DNA of 64,000 nt from Candidatus Stoquefichus sp. SB1 (GCF_001244545.1 NZ_LN852692.1:161076-225075), one strand, 5' to 3'; shown: positions 28,024 through 39,096, numbered from the stretch's first letter. Program-made: numbers and translations. The notes: generated by a model from the sequence alone, not told the origin.

Positions 28024-29064
28024 ATGCTAACAGCTAGACAATTACTTATCTTAAAATGTATTGTTGAAGAGTTTGTTGAAACAGCCGAGCCAGTTGGGTC
28101 GAAGGCATTGATGGCAAAGTATCAGCTGCCTTATTCAAGTGCAACGATACGTAATGAAATGTCTTTCCTTGAAGAACATGGATATTTAGAGAAGACACAC
28201 ACATCTTCAGGTCGAATTCCTTCAACAGAAGGTTATCGTTTCTATGTGAATACACTTATGCAACCAAATGTTGATGATGAAGTGAAAAATCAAGTTGCAA
28301 CGATTTTAGGTGACCGGCATCGTTCGTTGAATGAAATTATTCAAGAAAGTTGTCAAATGTTAAGTGAATTAACGCATTTAACAACAGTTGCCTTAGGACC
28401 GGATTCGGGTTATGAACATTTACAGAATATTACACTTGTTCCGTTGACTGCACATAGTGTAACAGCAATTATCGTAACTGATAAGGGACATGTTGAAAAT
28501 CGTAACTTTAATGTTAAAAACAATGCTTATTTGGAAGATTTAAGAAGTTGTGTGAATGTCATGAACGAATTATTGGATGGAACGCCCATCAATCAGGTGG
28601 CATTTCGTTTAGAGCGAGATGTAAAGCCAATCTTAAGTGCAAGAATTAAAGAACATGAGATTCTATTTAATGCATTTTTAGAAGCTTTCATGAAATTTGC
28701 GAATAGTAATGTTTATTTTTCGGGTAAAGAAAATTTGTTATATCAGCCTGAGTATAACGATGTCAATAAGTTGAGACGTTTGGTTACAGCTTTTGAAAAT
28801 TCGCAGTCATGGAAAAGTTTAGAGCCAATTGCTTTAGAAGAAGGTGTCAGTGTGAGAATTGGCAGTGAGTCGCCAATAGAAGATTTGAGCGATGTATCTG
28901 TTATATCTGCATCATTTAAAACAGGCAATGAGTCTAAAGGATCAATTTCTGTCATTGGGCCGACGCGTATGCCTTATGAAAAGGTGGTTTCTTTAGTTGA
29001 GTATATTTCAGAAAGCTTAGAGCAAGTGCTGCTAAGTGAAGAGGATGATGAAAATGATGAATAG
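28024..29064 (+). CDS. hrcA: Heat-inducible repressor HrcA
   Basis: 346 residues from ATG 28024, with AGGAGG at 28011-28016; the longer frame starts inside CIRCE. N-terminal winged helix (LTARQLLILKCIVEEFVETAEPVGSKAL, SSATIRNEMSFLEEHGYL, HTSSGRIPSTEGYRFYV) and a GAF-like dimerisation/GroEL-sensing part. HrcA represses its own operon by binding CIRCE. Overlaps no gene but ends 11 bases before grpE. Confidence 0.97.
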   Translation: MLTARQLLILKCIVEEFVETAEPVGSKALMAKYQLPYSSATIRNEMSFLEEHGYLEKTHTSSGRIPSTEGYRFYVNTLMQPNVDDEVKNQVATILGDRHRSLNEIIQESCQMLSELTHLTTVALGPDSGYEHLQNITLVPLTAHSVTAIIVTDKGHVENRNFNVKNNAYLEDLRSCVNVMNELLDGTPINQVAFRLERDVKPILSARIKEHEILFNAFLEAFMKFANSNVYFSGKENLLYQPEYNDVNKLRRLVTAFENSQSWKSLEPIALEEGVSVRIGSESPIEDLSDVSVISASFKTGNESKGSISVIGPTRMPYEKVVSLVEYISESLEQVLLSEEDDENDE

Positions 29065-29074
29065 AGGTGAAAGA

Positions 29075-31458
<2,384 letters not shown>

Positions 31459-31463
31459 AATAA

Positions 31464-31488
31464 AGCCAAGGCTTTGCCTTGGTTTTAT
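31464..31488 (+). terminator. Hairpin between dnaK and dnaJ
   Basis: CCAAGGC and GCCTTGG pair around TTT, followed by TTTTATCT. The U run is short, so read-through to dnaJ is likely; it would lower dnaJ relative to dnaK. Confidence 0.65.
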
Positions 31489-31507
31489 CTAGTCAAGAGG
31501 TGAGAAT

Positions 31508-32632
31508 ATGGCTGAAAAAAGAGATTATTATGAGGTGCTTGGTGTCTCTAAGAGTGCAAGTGCTGATGAAATAAAACGAGCATATCGTAAGATGGCTAAA
31601 AAATATCACCCTGATGTCAATAAAGATCCTGGAGCTGAAGAAAAATTTAAAGAAGTCCAAGAAGCTTATGATGTATTGTCTGATGACAATAAAAAGGCTG
31701 CATATGATCGTTATGGTCATGCTGCATTTGATCAGACTGGTGGTTTTGGTGGTGCTGGAGGCTTCTCTGGAGGATTTGGTGGCTTTGAGGATGTTGACTT
31801 AGGTGATATCTTTGGATCATTCTTTGGTGGTGGGTCTCAACGTCAAAGAAAAACTGGTCCAATGCGTGGTGAAGATCGTTATGTCCAACTGGAAATCGAT
31901 TTCATGGATGCAATTAAAGGTAAAAAGACAGAAATTAAAATTAATTTTGATGAACAATGTACACATTGTCAAGGAACAGGTGCGAAGACACCAAATGATT
32001 ATCAGACATGTCCAAAATGTGGTGGAACAGGAACAATTCGTACACAACAACGTTCACCATTTGGAACATTTGTCAATCAGACAACATGTCCAGATTGTCA
32101 TGGAACAGGAAAAGTTGTTAAGGAAAAATGTCCTCATTGTCATGGTAATGGATATACCAATAAAAATATTACAGTTGAATTAAATATACCAGCTGGAATT
32201 AATACTCATCAACAATTACGTGTTCAGGGAAAAGGACATCGTGGTGCTAATGGTGGACCAAATGGTGATTTGTATGTAGAAATTTATGTGAAACCACATC
32301 ATCACTTCCAACGTGATGGGAAAAATATTTATATCACAATTCCAATTTCTGCAGTTGATGCAACTTTAGGATGTGAAGTTGATGTTCCAACAGTTAATGG
32401 AGATGTTTCATTAAAAGTACCAGAAGGAACACAACCAGGAACAACTTTACGTTTGAAAGGTAAAGGTGTTAAAGATTTACGTAGTGATAATTATGGTGAT
32501 CAATATGTTAAGATTGATGTGAAGATTCCTACGAAATTATCACGAGAAGAAAAAGATTTATTTAATAAATTAAAAAAAGCTGGTAAAAAAGATTCGATTT
32601 TTGATCAGTTTAAAAAAGGTTTTAAGAGATAG
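31508..32632 (+). CDS. dnaJ: Chaperone DnaJ (Hsp40)
   Basis: 374 residues with the full type I layout: J domain with HPD ([19 protein letters not shown]), Gly/Phe-rich linker ([16 protein letters not shown]), four CxxCxGxG zinc repeats ([36 protein letters not shown]) and the C-terminal substrate domain. It delivers clients to DnaK and triggers ATP hydrolysis. No CIRCE of its own is seen, so it should depend on the hrcA promoter. Confidence 0.98.
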   Translation: MAEKRDYYEVLGVSKSASADEIKRAYRKMAKKYHPDVNKDPGAEEKFKEVQEAYDVLSDDNKKAAYDRYGHAAFDQTGGFGGAGGFSGGFGGFEDVDLGDIFGSFFGGGSQRQRKTGPMRGEDRYVQLEIDFMDAIKGKKTEIKINFDEQCTHCQGTGAKTPNDYQTCPKCGGTGTIRTQQRSPFGTFVNQTTCPDCHGTGKVVKEKCPHCHGNGYTNKNITVELNIPAGINTHQQLRVQGKGHRGANGGPNGDLYVEIYVKPHHHFQRDGKNIYITIPISAVDATLGCEVDVPTVNGDVSLKVPEGTQPGTTLRLKGKGVKDLRSDNYGDQYVKIDVKIPTKLSREEKDLFNKLKKAGKKDSIFDQFKKGFKR

Positions 32633-32656
32633 AAGTCAATATGATTTCTATCTCTT
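32624..32656 (+). terminator. Hairpin after dnaJ
   Basis: AAGAGATAGAA pairs perfectly with TTCTATCTCTT (11 pairs) around an 11-base loop. The downstream U run is poor (ATAATATA), so it is a weak or atypical terminator. It begins inside the dnaJ end. Confidence 0.65.
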
Positions 32657-32700
32657 ATAATATATACTTATAAAAATTTAATTAAATTTATTGAAGTATA

Positions 32701-32728
32701 TTGACAAAGTTAAGTTCTCTGTTATAAT
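32701..32728 (+). promoter_or_regulatory. Promoter for the hydrolase gene at 32757
   Basis: TTGACA at 32701-32706, TATAAT at 32723-32728, spacer 16, TGT before the -10. All elements are perfect, so a strong promoter is expected. Confidence 0.92.
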
Positions 32729-32756
32729 ACAATCCGTTGCGTAATGGAGGAAAAGT

Positions 32757-33830
32757 ATGAATTGGAAGAAAATAGTCAAAAGAGTTTTGATTGCATTATT
32801 AGTTATTGTGATTGTTGTTGCAGGTATCATTTATGGTATGTTTAGACATGAAATATCATCTTTAATGTCATTAAAAAAGATTGATGAGTATACTTTGTAT
32901 ACAATGGAATATGATGGTGATTATGGATTTGATGATTTTTTAAAGACAGGTGCAAGTAATGATGGAGAATTGGTTGACTTTGTTGTTAAAAAATTGTTGA
33001 AAGGATTGCCAGTTGAATTTTCAATACCAAATTTGGGATGTTCAACATTTAATGCACAGACTCAAGATGGAGATAAAGTTTTCGGTAGAAATTTTGATTT
33101 AACATATTCACCAGCCTTATTTGTAAAAACACAACCAGATAATGGTTATGCATCTATGTCAATTGTTAATTTGGGCTTTTTAGGATTTAATAAGGAAAGA
33201 CAACCAGATTCATTAATGAAACAAATCACAACATTGGCTGCACCATATGCCCCTTTAGATGGGTTGAATGAAAAAGGTTTATCAATTGGTGTATTATTGA
33301 TACCAGATGAGGCCACTAATCAACAGACTGATAAAGTTGATATCACAACAACGACTGCAGTAAGACTTGTCTTAGATAAGGCAGCGACTGTTGATGAAGC
33401 AGTTGCTTTATTAAAACAATATGATATGCATTCTTCAGCTAAAAGTTCTTATCATTTCCAGATTGCTGATGCTAATGGGAAAAGCGTTGTTGTTGAATAT
33501 ATTGATAATGAAATAAGTGTAGTTGATGCTAAGCAATCTTATCAGATGGCGACAAACTTTTTATTAACACCAGGTGATTATGATTTTGGAATGGGTCAAG
33601 ATAGATATGATATTATGAAAAATATATTAGATAAGAACCAAGGTGTTATTACTGATGAACAGGCAGGTATGGATATTTTACAGGCGGCATCATCTGATTG
33701 GCATAAAAATGATCGTGGTGAAGAGAGTGCAACGCAATGGTCAGTTCTTTATAATAATACTGATTTAACAGCAAAAATTGTTATGGGAAGAAAATATGAT
33801 CAGCCAGCGCATGAATTTTCATTGAAATAA
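32757..33830 (+). CDS. Membrane-anchored choloylglycine-hydrolase-family amidase (C45/C59 type)
   Basis: 357 residues. A hydrophobic anchor at about 10-28 is followed by an N-terminal-nucleophile hydrolase domain. The likely nucleophile is C95 in LGCSTFNAQ, with the conserved GRNFD (R111, D114), LDGLNEKGLSIG and YQMATNFLL (Asn) behind it. In bile salt hydrolases the Cys is residue 2; here some 94 residues precede it, so chain cleavage at Gly94-Cys95 would be needed for activity, as in acyltransferases of the C45 type. Linear amide C-N bonds are the family substrate class; the actual one is unknown. Monocistronic. Confidence 0.8.
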   Translation: MNWKKIVKRVLIALLVIVIVVAGIIYGMFRHEISSLMSLKKIDEYTLYTMEYDGDYGFDDFLKTGASNDGELVDFVVKKLLKGLPVEFSIPNLGCSTFNAQTQDGDKVFGRNFDLTYSPALFVKTQPDNGYASMSIVNLGFLGFNKERQPDSLMKQITTLAAPYAPLDGLNEKGLSIGVLLIPDEATNQQTDKVDITTTTAVRLVLDKAATVDEAVALLKQYDMHSSAKSSYHFQIADANGKSVVVEYIDNEISVVDAKQSYQMATNFLLTPGDYDFGMGQDRYDIMKNILDKNQGVITDEQAGMDILQAASSDWHKNDRGEESATQWSVLYNNTDLTAKIVMGRKYDQPAHEFSLK

Positions 33831-33857
33831 GTACAATTGTTTATATTGTACTTTTTC
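33830..33857 (+). terminator. Intrinsic terminator after the hydrolase gene
   Basis: AGTACAAT pairs with ATTGTACT around a seven-base loop, then TTTTTC. The 3' arm also contains TTGTAC, a possible -35 for the next gene with TATAAT at 33870-33875. Confidence 0.83.
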
Positions 33858-33894
33858 TTTTGCTTTAGGTATAATGAGATAAAGGAGTTTGATT

Positions 33895-34611
33895 ATGGAA
33901 TTAAATATTGAACAATTACAAGAGAGTTTGAAAATCAGATGTCATCAGTGTCATGGTTTATGTTGTGTCGCCTTGTATTTTTCTAAAATAGATGGTTTTC
34001 CAGAAAATAAAATGGCAGGAAAACCATGCCATTATTTATTAGAGAATAATCAGTGTCATATTTACGATTCACTTAAAGAGCGCAAGATGAAAGGCTGTAT
34101 GATTTATGATTGTTTTGGTGCAGGACAAATTGTTTCACAAAGGTTACCATCATGGCGTCACTGTGAAAACATAATGGAGATCTTTGAAGTTTTTCAGACG
34201 ATTATGCAACTTCAACAGATGCTAAATTATTTAATTGAGGCTTACTATCTTCATCATAATTCTCAATTAAAAGAATTAATTTTGGAAAATTTAAAAATCA
34301 GAGAAAATATTTTTAATAATATAAAAGTTGATTTAGAAAAATATCACCAAAAAGTAAGTCAACAATTAAAAAAGATATGTCAGCAATATACTCATGATAT
34401 GAGTATGAAAATCATGATAGGTGAAGATCTTCGGGGGAAAGATTGCTGTGATTATGTGTTTTTAGGAACTGATTTAAGAGATGCTAAGGTTGAAAATGCT
34501 GATTTGAGCCGAAGTTTATTTTTAACACAGATTCAGTTAAATGGTATGATAGGAAATCGTCAAACAAAAATTCCTCCCCGTCTTGAAAGACCAAGAAGGT
34601 GGGAGGATTAA
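33895..34611 (+). CDS. Cysteine-rich pentapeptide-repeat-type protein of unknown function
   Basis: 238 residues from ATG 33895, with AAAGGAG at 33881-33887. The N-terminal third has a pattern of cysteines, RCHQCHGLCCVAL, GKPCHYLLENNQCHIY and GCMIYDCFGAGQ, that could bind metal. A helical middle part follows. The C-terminus has a short pentapeptide-like run (DLRGKDCCDYVFLGTDLRDA, ENADLSRSLFLTQ). It resembles a family in bacilli that has a longer pentapeptide helix; here that helix is strongly reduced. Function unknown. Confidence 0.7.
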   Translation: MELNIEQLQESLKIRCHQCHGLCCVALYFSKIDGFPENKMAGKPCHYLLENNQCHIYDSLKERKMKGCMIYDCFGAGQIVSQRLPSWRHCENIMEIFEVFQTIMQLQQMLNYLIEAYYLHHNSQLKELILENLKIRENIFNNIKVDLEKYHQKVSQQLKKICQQYTHDMSMKIMIGEDLRGKDCCDYVFLGTDLRDAKVENADLSRSLFLTQIQLNGMIGNRQTKIPPRLERPRRWED

Positions 34612-34672
34612 GTAAAAAAATGGAATGTAAGGATTAGAGAAATCATAGAATAAACTATGCGTATGAGAATAA

Positions 34673-34697
34673 ATAAAAAAAGCATCCGTAAGGATGC
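34673..34697 (-). terminator. Terminator of rpmB
   Basis: Read on the minus strand, GCATCC pairs with GGATGC around TTAC and is followed by TTTTTTTA. It lies 12 bases past the rpmB stop. Confidence 0.85.
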
Positions 34698-34708
34698 AAT
34701 CTTTATAA

Positions 34709-34894
34709 TTAAGCGCTTTTTCTAAGACTTCTTAATTCTCTCGCTGAAATTTTTACTTTCTTTGGTTTACCATTGACTAAAATAGTAGCTTTTTGTAAGT
34801 TGACATTCCATTTTCTTCTTGAAGAGTTTAATGCGTGAGAACGAGTATTACCAGACATTGGTCCTTTACCACTAACTTCACATTTTCTAGCCAT
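34709..34894 (-). CDS. rpmB: 50S ribosomal protein L28
   Basis: 61 residues beginning [23 protein letters not shown] and ending [12 protein letters not shown]. This is the zinc-free form: only one cysteine is left where zinc-binding L28 has two CxxC pairs. The GTG at 34906 is rejected since it overlaps the Shine-Dalgarno region. Divergent from asp23-fakA, a conserved arrangement in Firmicutes (rpmB versus yloU-yloV). Confidence 0.97.
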   Translation of the reverse strand: MARKCEVSGKGPMSGNTRSHALNSSRRKWNVNLQKATILVNGKPKKVKISARELRSLRKSA

Positions 34895-34937
34895 TATTTT
34901 CACCATCCTTTACACCTTGTGTTTCACATACTTTAGT

Positions 34938-34966
34938 ATAATATCATTAATAATTAAAAAATGCAA
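34938..34966 (-). promoter_or_regulatory. Promoter for rpmB
   Basis: On the minus strand TTGCAT (34966-34961), a 17-base spacer and TATTAT (34943-34938), with TGA giving an extended -10. Confidence 0.7.
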
Positions 34967-35125
34967 ACCTTTTTTCGTTTTTTTATTAATAAAGTTTTTG
35001 CTTTGCTTTTTATTAAACATATTCATCATAGCGGATTTATGTGAATATTTCAATATTTTTTTGTGATTTTCATTTACAAGTGATTTTAACTAGGGTATAA
35101 TTCGTATGCATTATGTGTGAAATGT
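34967..35125. other. Intergenic space between divergent rpmB and asp23 promoters
   Basis: The 303 bases between the two genes hold the two promoters and little else. It is very AT-rich with long T runs; I see no open frame or strong hairpin. Confidence 0.6.
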
Positions 35126-35154
35126 TTGTCAATAATTTAAAAATGAGATATAAT
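35126..35154 (+). promoter_or_regulatory. Promoter for asp23-fakA
   Basis: TTGTCA at 35126-35131 and TATAAT at 35149-35154 with a 17-base spacer. Confidence 0.85.
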
Positions 35155-35197
35155 GTAAATAACTATATATAAGTTTAATCAGATCGGAGGAATAGGT

Positions 35198-35554
35198 ATG
35201 ATCAAAAAAACAACTGATTTAGGTGATATTAATCTTTCATTAGATGTTGTCGCTAGTATTACTGGTGGTGCTGCCACAGAATGTTATGGTGTTGTCGGTA
35301 TGGCAAGTCAGAAAATTATGAAGGATGGTTTTTATGATTTGTTAGGAAAGGATAATTATTCTAAAGGAATTGTTGTTGAAGATGGAGAAACAGGAATTAT
35401 TCTCAATGTATATATTATTGTAGGATATGGTGTTAAAATTTCTGAAGTTGTATATGAGGTCCAAAAGAAAGTGAAATATGTTTTGGAAACAACTTTAGAT
35501 GTCGATATTGAAGCAGTGAATGTCTTTGTACAAAGCATTCGTGTAACAGATTAA
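35198..35554 (+). CDS. Asp23/Gls24 family envelope protein (YloU)
   Basis: 118 residues. Asp23 domain with DVVASITGGAATECYGVVGM and GVKISEVVYEVQKKVKYVLE, the YloU subtype. Members are linked to the cell envelope and alkaline or envelope stress in staphylococci. A GGAGG site precedes the ATG. It is followed 12 bases later by the fatty acid kinase-like gene, the standard yloU-yloV pair. Confidence 0.93.
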   Translation: MIKKTTDLGDINLSLDVVASITGGAATECYGVVGMASQKIMKDGFYDLLGKDNYSKGIVVEDGETGIILNVYIIVGYGVKISEVVYEVQKKVKYVLETTLDVDIEAVNVFVQSIRVTD

Positions 35555-35566
35555 TGGAGGTTGAAC

Positions 35567-37222
35567 ATGAAGAGCATAGATGGTATTCTGTTTAAAAAGA
35601 TGGTTGTGACGGGGGCAATTGTACTTCATAATAATCATCCTGAAATTGATGCATTAAATGTTTTCCCTGTACCTGATGGTGATACAGGAACAAATATGTC
35701 ATTGACATTCAGTGCTGGAGCAAATGAAATTGAAAAAATCGATTCAGCTGATATTTATGAGGTTGCAAAGAAATTGTCTAAAGGTTTGTTGATGGGAGCG
35801 AGAGGAAACTCTGGAGTTATTTTATCACAGATTTTTAGAGGTGTTTCTATGGCCTTTGAAGGAAAAAAAGAAGTCAATGCTGTAGAGTTAGCAAATGCTT
35901 TTAAAAATGGTGCAAAAGTAGCATATAAAGCTGTTATGCGTCCAGTTGAAGGGACTATTTTAACTGTTATTAGAGAAGCAAGTGATGCAGTTGTTAAATA
36001 TGCCCAAAATGATATGGAAATTGAAGATGTTTTCTCTTATTTTGTAAAAGAGGCAGAACTATCATTAGAAAGAACACCTGAACTTTTACCAGTTTTAAAA
36101 GAAGTTGGAGTTGTTGATAGTGGTGGTGCTGGATTGCTTTTAGTTTTTACTGGATTTATGGCAGCATTAGCTGGTGAAGAAATCGAACGTGTAGAAATTA
36201 AAGGTGATACAACAAAAGATGTATTGGTTGATATTGAATCTGATGGTGAAGAAGGATATGGTTATTGTACAGAATTTATCTTTAGATTAGATCCAGGTAA
36301 GATCAAAGCATTTAAGGAAGAAAGTTTAAGAAATGAATTAGAAAGATTACCTGGAAATAGTATAGTTGTTGTACAGGATGAAGATATTGTTAAAGTTCAT
36401 GTGCATACATTAAAACCAGGAAATGCTTTAAATGTTGCTCAACGTTATGGTGAGTTTATCAAATTAAAGATTGAAAACATGCAAGAACAACATAATACAA
36501 TTTTGGAAGCTAATGCAGCACCGGCTACACAGGCTACACCTGTTGTACCTGAAAGAGAAGCAAAAGAAGTTGCGATTATCAGTGTTGCAGCTGGAGAAGG
36601 TATTAAAGATATGTTCTTAGAATTACATTGTGATTATGTTGTGAGTGGTGGTCAAACAATGAATCCTTCAACGGAGGATATTGTTCAGGCAATCCGTGAT
36701 GTCAATGCTAAACATGTTATTATTTTACCTAATAATTCTAATATTGTAATGACTGCTCAACAAGCTGCTGTTATTTTAGAAGATGAAGTTGATGTTAAAG
36801 TGATTCCATCTAAAACAATTCCACAAGGATTATCTGCATGTATTATGTATAATCCAGAAGTGTCTTTAGATGAAAATATTGAAGAAATGAGTGAAGCAAT
36901 TGCGAATGTCAAAACGGGTGAAGTGACATTTGCAATTAAAGATACAAACATTGATGGTGTTGATATTAAAGCTAATCAATATATGGCATTATGTGGTAAG
37001 AGTATTACTGCATGTGTCCCTAATAAACTAGATGCTTTAAAAGAAACATTAAAAGGATTAGTTGATGATGATTCTGAAATCATTACGTTAATTTATGGTG
37101 AAGATGTTACAGATGAAGAAATCTCTGTGATAGAAGAATATGTTGAAGAAAATTTTGATGCTGAATTAGAATGTGTCAATGGAAAACAACCAGTATATTC
37201 ATTTATTGTCGGTGTTGAATAA
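35567..37222 (+). CDS. fakA: Fatty acid kinase catalytic subunit FakA-like (YloV, DAK2 domain)
   Basis: 551 residues from ATG 35567, with ATGGAGGT before it. The N-terminal DAK2 (DhaL) domain contains the nucleotide site NVFPVPDGDTGTNMSLT and LLMGARGNSGVILSQIFRG. A middle domain follows, and a C-terminal DegV-like-binding part (about 340-551) with GGQTMNPSTEDIVQAI and LPNNSNIVMTA. FakA phosphorylates fatty acids held by FakB (DegV) proteins; no fakB is in the window. Confidence 0.92.
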   Translation: MKSIDGILFKKMVVTGAIVLHNNHPEIDALNVFPVPDGDTGTNMSLTFSAGANEIEKIDSADIYEVAKKLSKGLLMGARGNSGVILSQIFRGVSMAFEGKKEVNAVELANAFKNGAKVAYKAVMRPVEGTILTVIREASDAVVKYAQNDMEIEDVFSYFVKEAELSLERTPELLPVLKEVGVVDSGGAGLLLVFTGFMAALAGEEIERVEIKGDTTKDVLVDIESDGEEGYGYCTEFIFRLDPGKIKAFKEESLRNELERLPGNSIVVVQDEDIVKVHVHTLKPGNALNVAQRYGEFIKLKIENMQEQHNTILEANAAPATQATPVVPEREAKEVAIISVAAGEGIKDMFLELHCDYVVSGGQTMNPSTEDIVQAIRDVNAKHVIILPNNSNIVMTAQQAAVILEDEVDVKVIPSKTIPQGLSACIMYNPEVSLDENIEEMSEAIANVKTGEVTFAIKDTNIDGVDIKANQYMALCGKSITACVPNKLDALKETLKGLVDDDSEIITLIYGEDVTDEEISVIEEYVEENFDAELECVNGKQPVYSFIVGVE

Positions 37223-37232
37223 CAAAAATGTG

Positions 37233-37255
37233 AAAGTACCTTCGGGTACTTTTTT
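37233..37255 (+). terminator. Intrinsic terminator after fakA
   Basis: AAAGTACC and GGGTACTTT pair around TTC; T run follows. Confidence 0.92.
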
Positions 37256-37267
37256 CTATTTTAGATT

Positions 37268-37307
37268 ATTAATCAAAAAAAGATTTTACATTTAAAGTTT
37301 GATTAAT
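37268..37307. repeat. Inverted repeat upstream of the aldo/keto reductase
   Basis: ATTAATCAAA at 37268-37277 and TTTGATTAAT at 37298-37307, a perfect 10-base pair of arms separated by 20 bases. It lies 67 bases before the -35. Function unknown. Confidence 0.4.
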
Positions 37308-37373
37308 GAATTTAGATTTAATAATAGTGTCTATGATATGAATAATAACTTGAGGATTGAATGAAATTTTTTC

Positions 37374-37404
37374 TTGACTTGAAGTTAACTCTAAGCTGTA
37401 TAAT
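37374..37404 (+). promoter_or_regulatory. MerR-type promoter with 19-bp spacer (aldo/keto reductase)
   Basis: TTGACT at 37374-37379 and TATAAT at 37399-37404 are 19 bases apart, too far for normal sigma-70 use. A dyad CTTGAAGTTAACTCTAAG (37378-37395) fills the spacer. This is the known layout for MerR-family activators, which twist the DNA to realign the two boxes. No merR gene is in the window. Confidence 0.78.
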
Positions 37405-37431
37405 AATGACATTGGGGAGGAAATAGTATAT

Positions 37432-38556
37432 ATGAGTAATAAAAAATTAGGATTTGGATTAATGAGATTACCATCTTTAGATGCTGATGATCCATCAAAA
37501 ATTGATATTGAACAAACCAAACAAATGGTTGATACATTTATTGAGAGAGGTTTTACTTATTTTGATACAGCTTGGATGTATTGTGGTTTTGCTAGTGAGA
37601 ATGCAGCCAAAGAAGCATTGGTAAAAAGATATCCAAGAGATGCTTATACATTAGCTACCAAACTTCATTCGGGTTTTATTGAAACAAAGGAAGATCGTGA
37701 TCGTATTTTTAATGAACAACTTCAAAAAACAGGAGTTGAATATTTTGATTATTATTTATTACATGATATCAATCATCATTCTCATGAAATTTTTCAAAAA
37801 TTAGATTGTTATGAATGGTTAAAAGAGAAAAAAGCACAAGGACTTGTGAAAAAGATGGGATTTTCGTTTCATGATGATGCTGAATATTTAGATGAAATTT
37901 TAACAGCGTATCCAGAAATGGAATTTGTTCAACTGCAAATTAATTATTTGGATTGGGAAAGTGTTGGAGTGCAGTCACATCAGTGCTATGAAGTGGCTAA
38001 AAAGCATGAGAAACCCGTGATTGTTATGGAGCCAGTGAAAGGTGGAACATTAGCAAAAGTACCTGAAGAAGTAGAAAAAATGTATAATGCGTATGCACCA
38101 GATATGTCTATTCCATCATGGGCTATTCGTTTTGCTGCTAGTTTAGATAATGTCATGATGGTTTTAAGTGGTATGAGTTCTATGGAACAATTGCTTGATA
38201 ATACTCATTATATGAGTGATTTTCAACCATTAAAAGAAGAAGAGTATCAATTGATTAATAAGGCTGTTGATATTATTAATTCTACTATTACAGTTCCATG
38301 TACTGGTTGTGCTTATTGTGTTGATGGCTGTCCAATGAAAATTGCTATTCCTAAATATTTCTCATTGTATAATGCAGATTTACAGGAAGTGGCAGAAAAA
38401 GGATGGACACCTCAGGGTGAATATTATGCAAATTTAACAAAGACTTTTGGAAAAGCTAGCGATTGTATTGGCTGTGGTCAATGTGAAAGTGTTTGTCCAC
38501 AACATTTGCCAATTATTGAATATTTAAAAGATGTGGCTAACCATTTTGAATCATAA
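37432..38556 (+). CDS. Aldo/keto reductase with C-terminal 4Fe-4S domain
   Basis: 374 residues. The TIM-barrel part has [21 protein letters not shown], the catalytic lysine region (TLATKLHS) and [11 protein letters not shown]. The C-terminal part has two ferredoxin-like clusters, [15 protein letters not shown] and [15 protein letters not shown]. This fusion is frequent in anaerobic Firmicutes; the physiological substrate and electron donor are not known. A GGGGAGG site lies before the ATG. It is single in its unit, under the MerR-type promoter, which suggests response to an electrophile, metal or oxidant. Confidence 0.9.
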   Translation: MSNKKLGFGLMRLPSLDADDPSKIDIEQTKQMVDTFIERGFTYFDTAWMYCGFASENAAKEALVKRYPRDAYTLATKLHSGFIETKEDRDRIFNEQLQKTGVEYFDYYLLHDINHHSHEIFQKLDCYEWLKEKKAQGLVKKMGFSFHDDAEYLDEILTAYPEMEFVQLQINYLDWESVGVQSHQCYEVAKKHEKPVIVMEPVKGGTLAKVPEEVEKMYNAYAPDMSIPSWAIRFAASLDNVMMVLSGMSSMEQLLDNTHYMSDFQPLKEEEYQLINKAVDIINSTITVPCTGCAYCVDGCPMKIAIPKYFSLYNADLQEVAEKGWTPQGEYYANLTKTFGKASDCIGCGQCESVCPQHLPIIEYLKDVANHFES

Positions 38557-38583
38557 GAGAGATAAAAAAATATTCAATTTGTA

Positions 38584-38614
38584 TTGACTTAGAGTACACT
38601 CTAGGTGATATAGT
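38584..38614 (+). promoter_or_regulatory. Second MerR-type promoter with 19-bp spacer (DUF3842 operon)
   Basis: TTGACT at 38584-38589 and TATAGT at 38609-38614, spacer 19. The dyad CTTAGAGTACACTCTAGG (38588-38605) sits in the same place as in the promoter at 37374, and the half sites differ (AGAGT versus GAAGT/CTC), so related but maybe distinct regulators act. Confidence 0.75.
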
Positions 38615-38631
38615 AGTCACATACAAGAAAA

Positions 38632-38678
38632 ACGTTATTTGCATGAGGCATTATAAACATGAAGTTTATAGATAACGT
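38632..38678 (+). ncRNA. Structured 5' leader, candidate cis-regulatory RNA
   Basis: ACGTTAT (38632-38638) pairs with ATAACGT (38672-38678), enclosing a hairpin TATAAAC-ATGAA-GTTTATA (38652-38670) and a smaller TGC-ATGAG-GCA (38640-38650). Together they make a compact three-way junction that ends five bases before the ribosome site. I do not match it to a known riboswitch. Confidence 0.4.
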
Positions 38679-38694
38679 AAAAGTGGAGGAGTCA

Positions 38695-39093
38695 ATGGAA
38701 ATTGTTGTTGTTGATGGTCAAGGTGGTGGCATTGGTCGCAGTGTTATTACGGCTTTAAAAGAAAAATATCCTAACATATCAATTATTGGTGTTGGAACCA
38801 ATAGTATTGCGACAACGAATCTCAAAAAAGGCGGAGCAGATATTATTGCTACAGGAGAAAATGCTGTGATATATAATGTTATTCATGCTGATATTGTGAT
38901 TGGTCCTATAGGAATTGCTTTTGCAAATTCTATGTATGGAGAAATTACACCAGCTATTGCTCAGGCAGTTAGTGAGAGTGAAGCACAAAAGTATTTTATT
39001 CCGATTAGTAAATGCAGTGCTCATGTTGTCGGTGTTGTTTCTAAGACAATTCCACAATATATTGAAGAACTTGTGGCCTTATTAAATATATAA
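38695..39093 (+). CDS. DUF3842 family protein
   Basis: 132 residues from ATG 38695, with GGAGGA at 38685-38690; the longer frame from 38659 begins inside a leader hairpin. The N-terminus EIVVVDGQGGGIGRSVITAL looks like a nucleotide-binding Rossmann or small-molecule-binding loop, and GPIGIAFANSMYGEIT and ISKCSAHVVGV are family-like motifs. DUF3842 has no established function. Position before a metal/chelate importer and lar genes hints at a role in nickel or cofactor handling. Confidence 0.85.
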   Translation: MEIVVVDGQGGGIGRSVITALKEKYPNISIIGVGTNSIATTNLKKGGADIIATGENAVIYNVIHADIVIGPIGIAFANSMYGEITPAIAQAVSESEAQKYFIPISKCSAHVVGVVSKTIPQYIEELVALLNI

Positions 39094-39096
39094 GAT

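Noticed and set aside
31614..32183. Alternative + strand frames inside dnaJ and antisense frames over dnaK/dnaJ
   Set aside because: They overlap a fully supported chaperone gene, have no ribosome sites and show repetitive composition reflecting the Gly-rich and Cys repeats of dnaJ.
38659..38694. ATG 38659 as start of the DUF3842 gene
   Set aside because: It lies in a leader hairpin without a ribosome site; GGAGGA is placed for ATG 38695.
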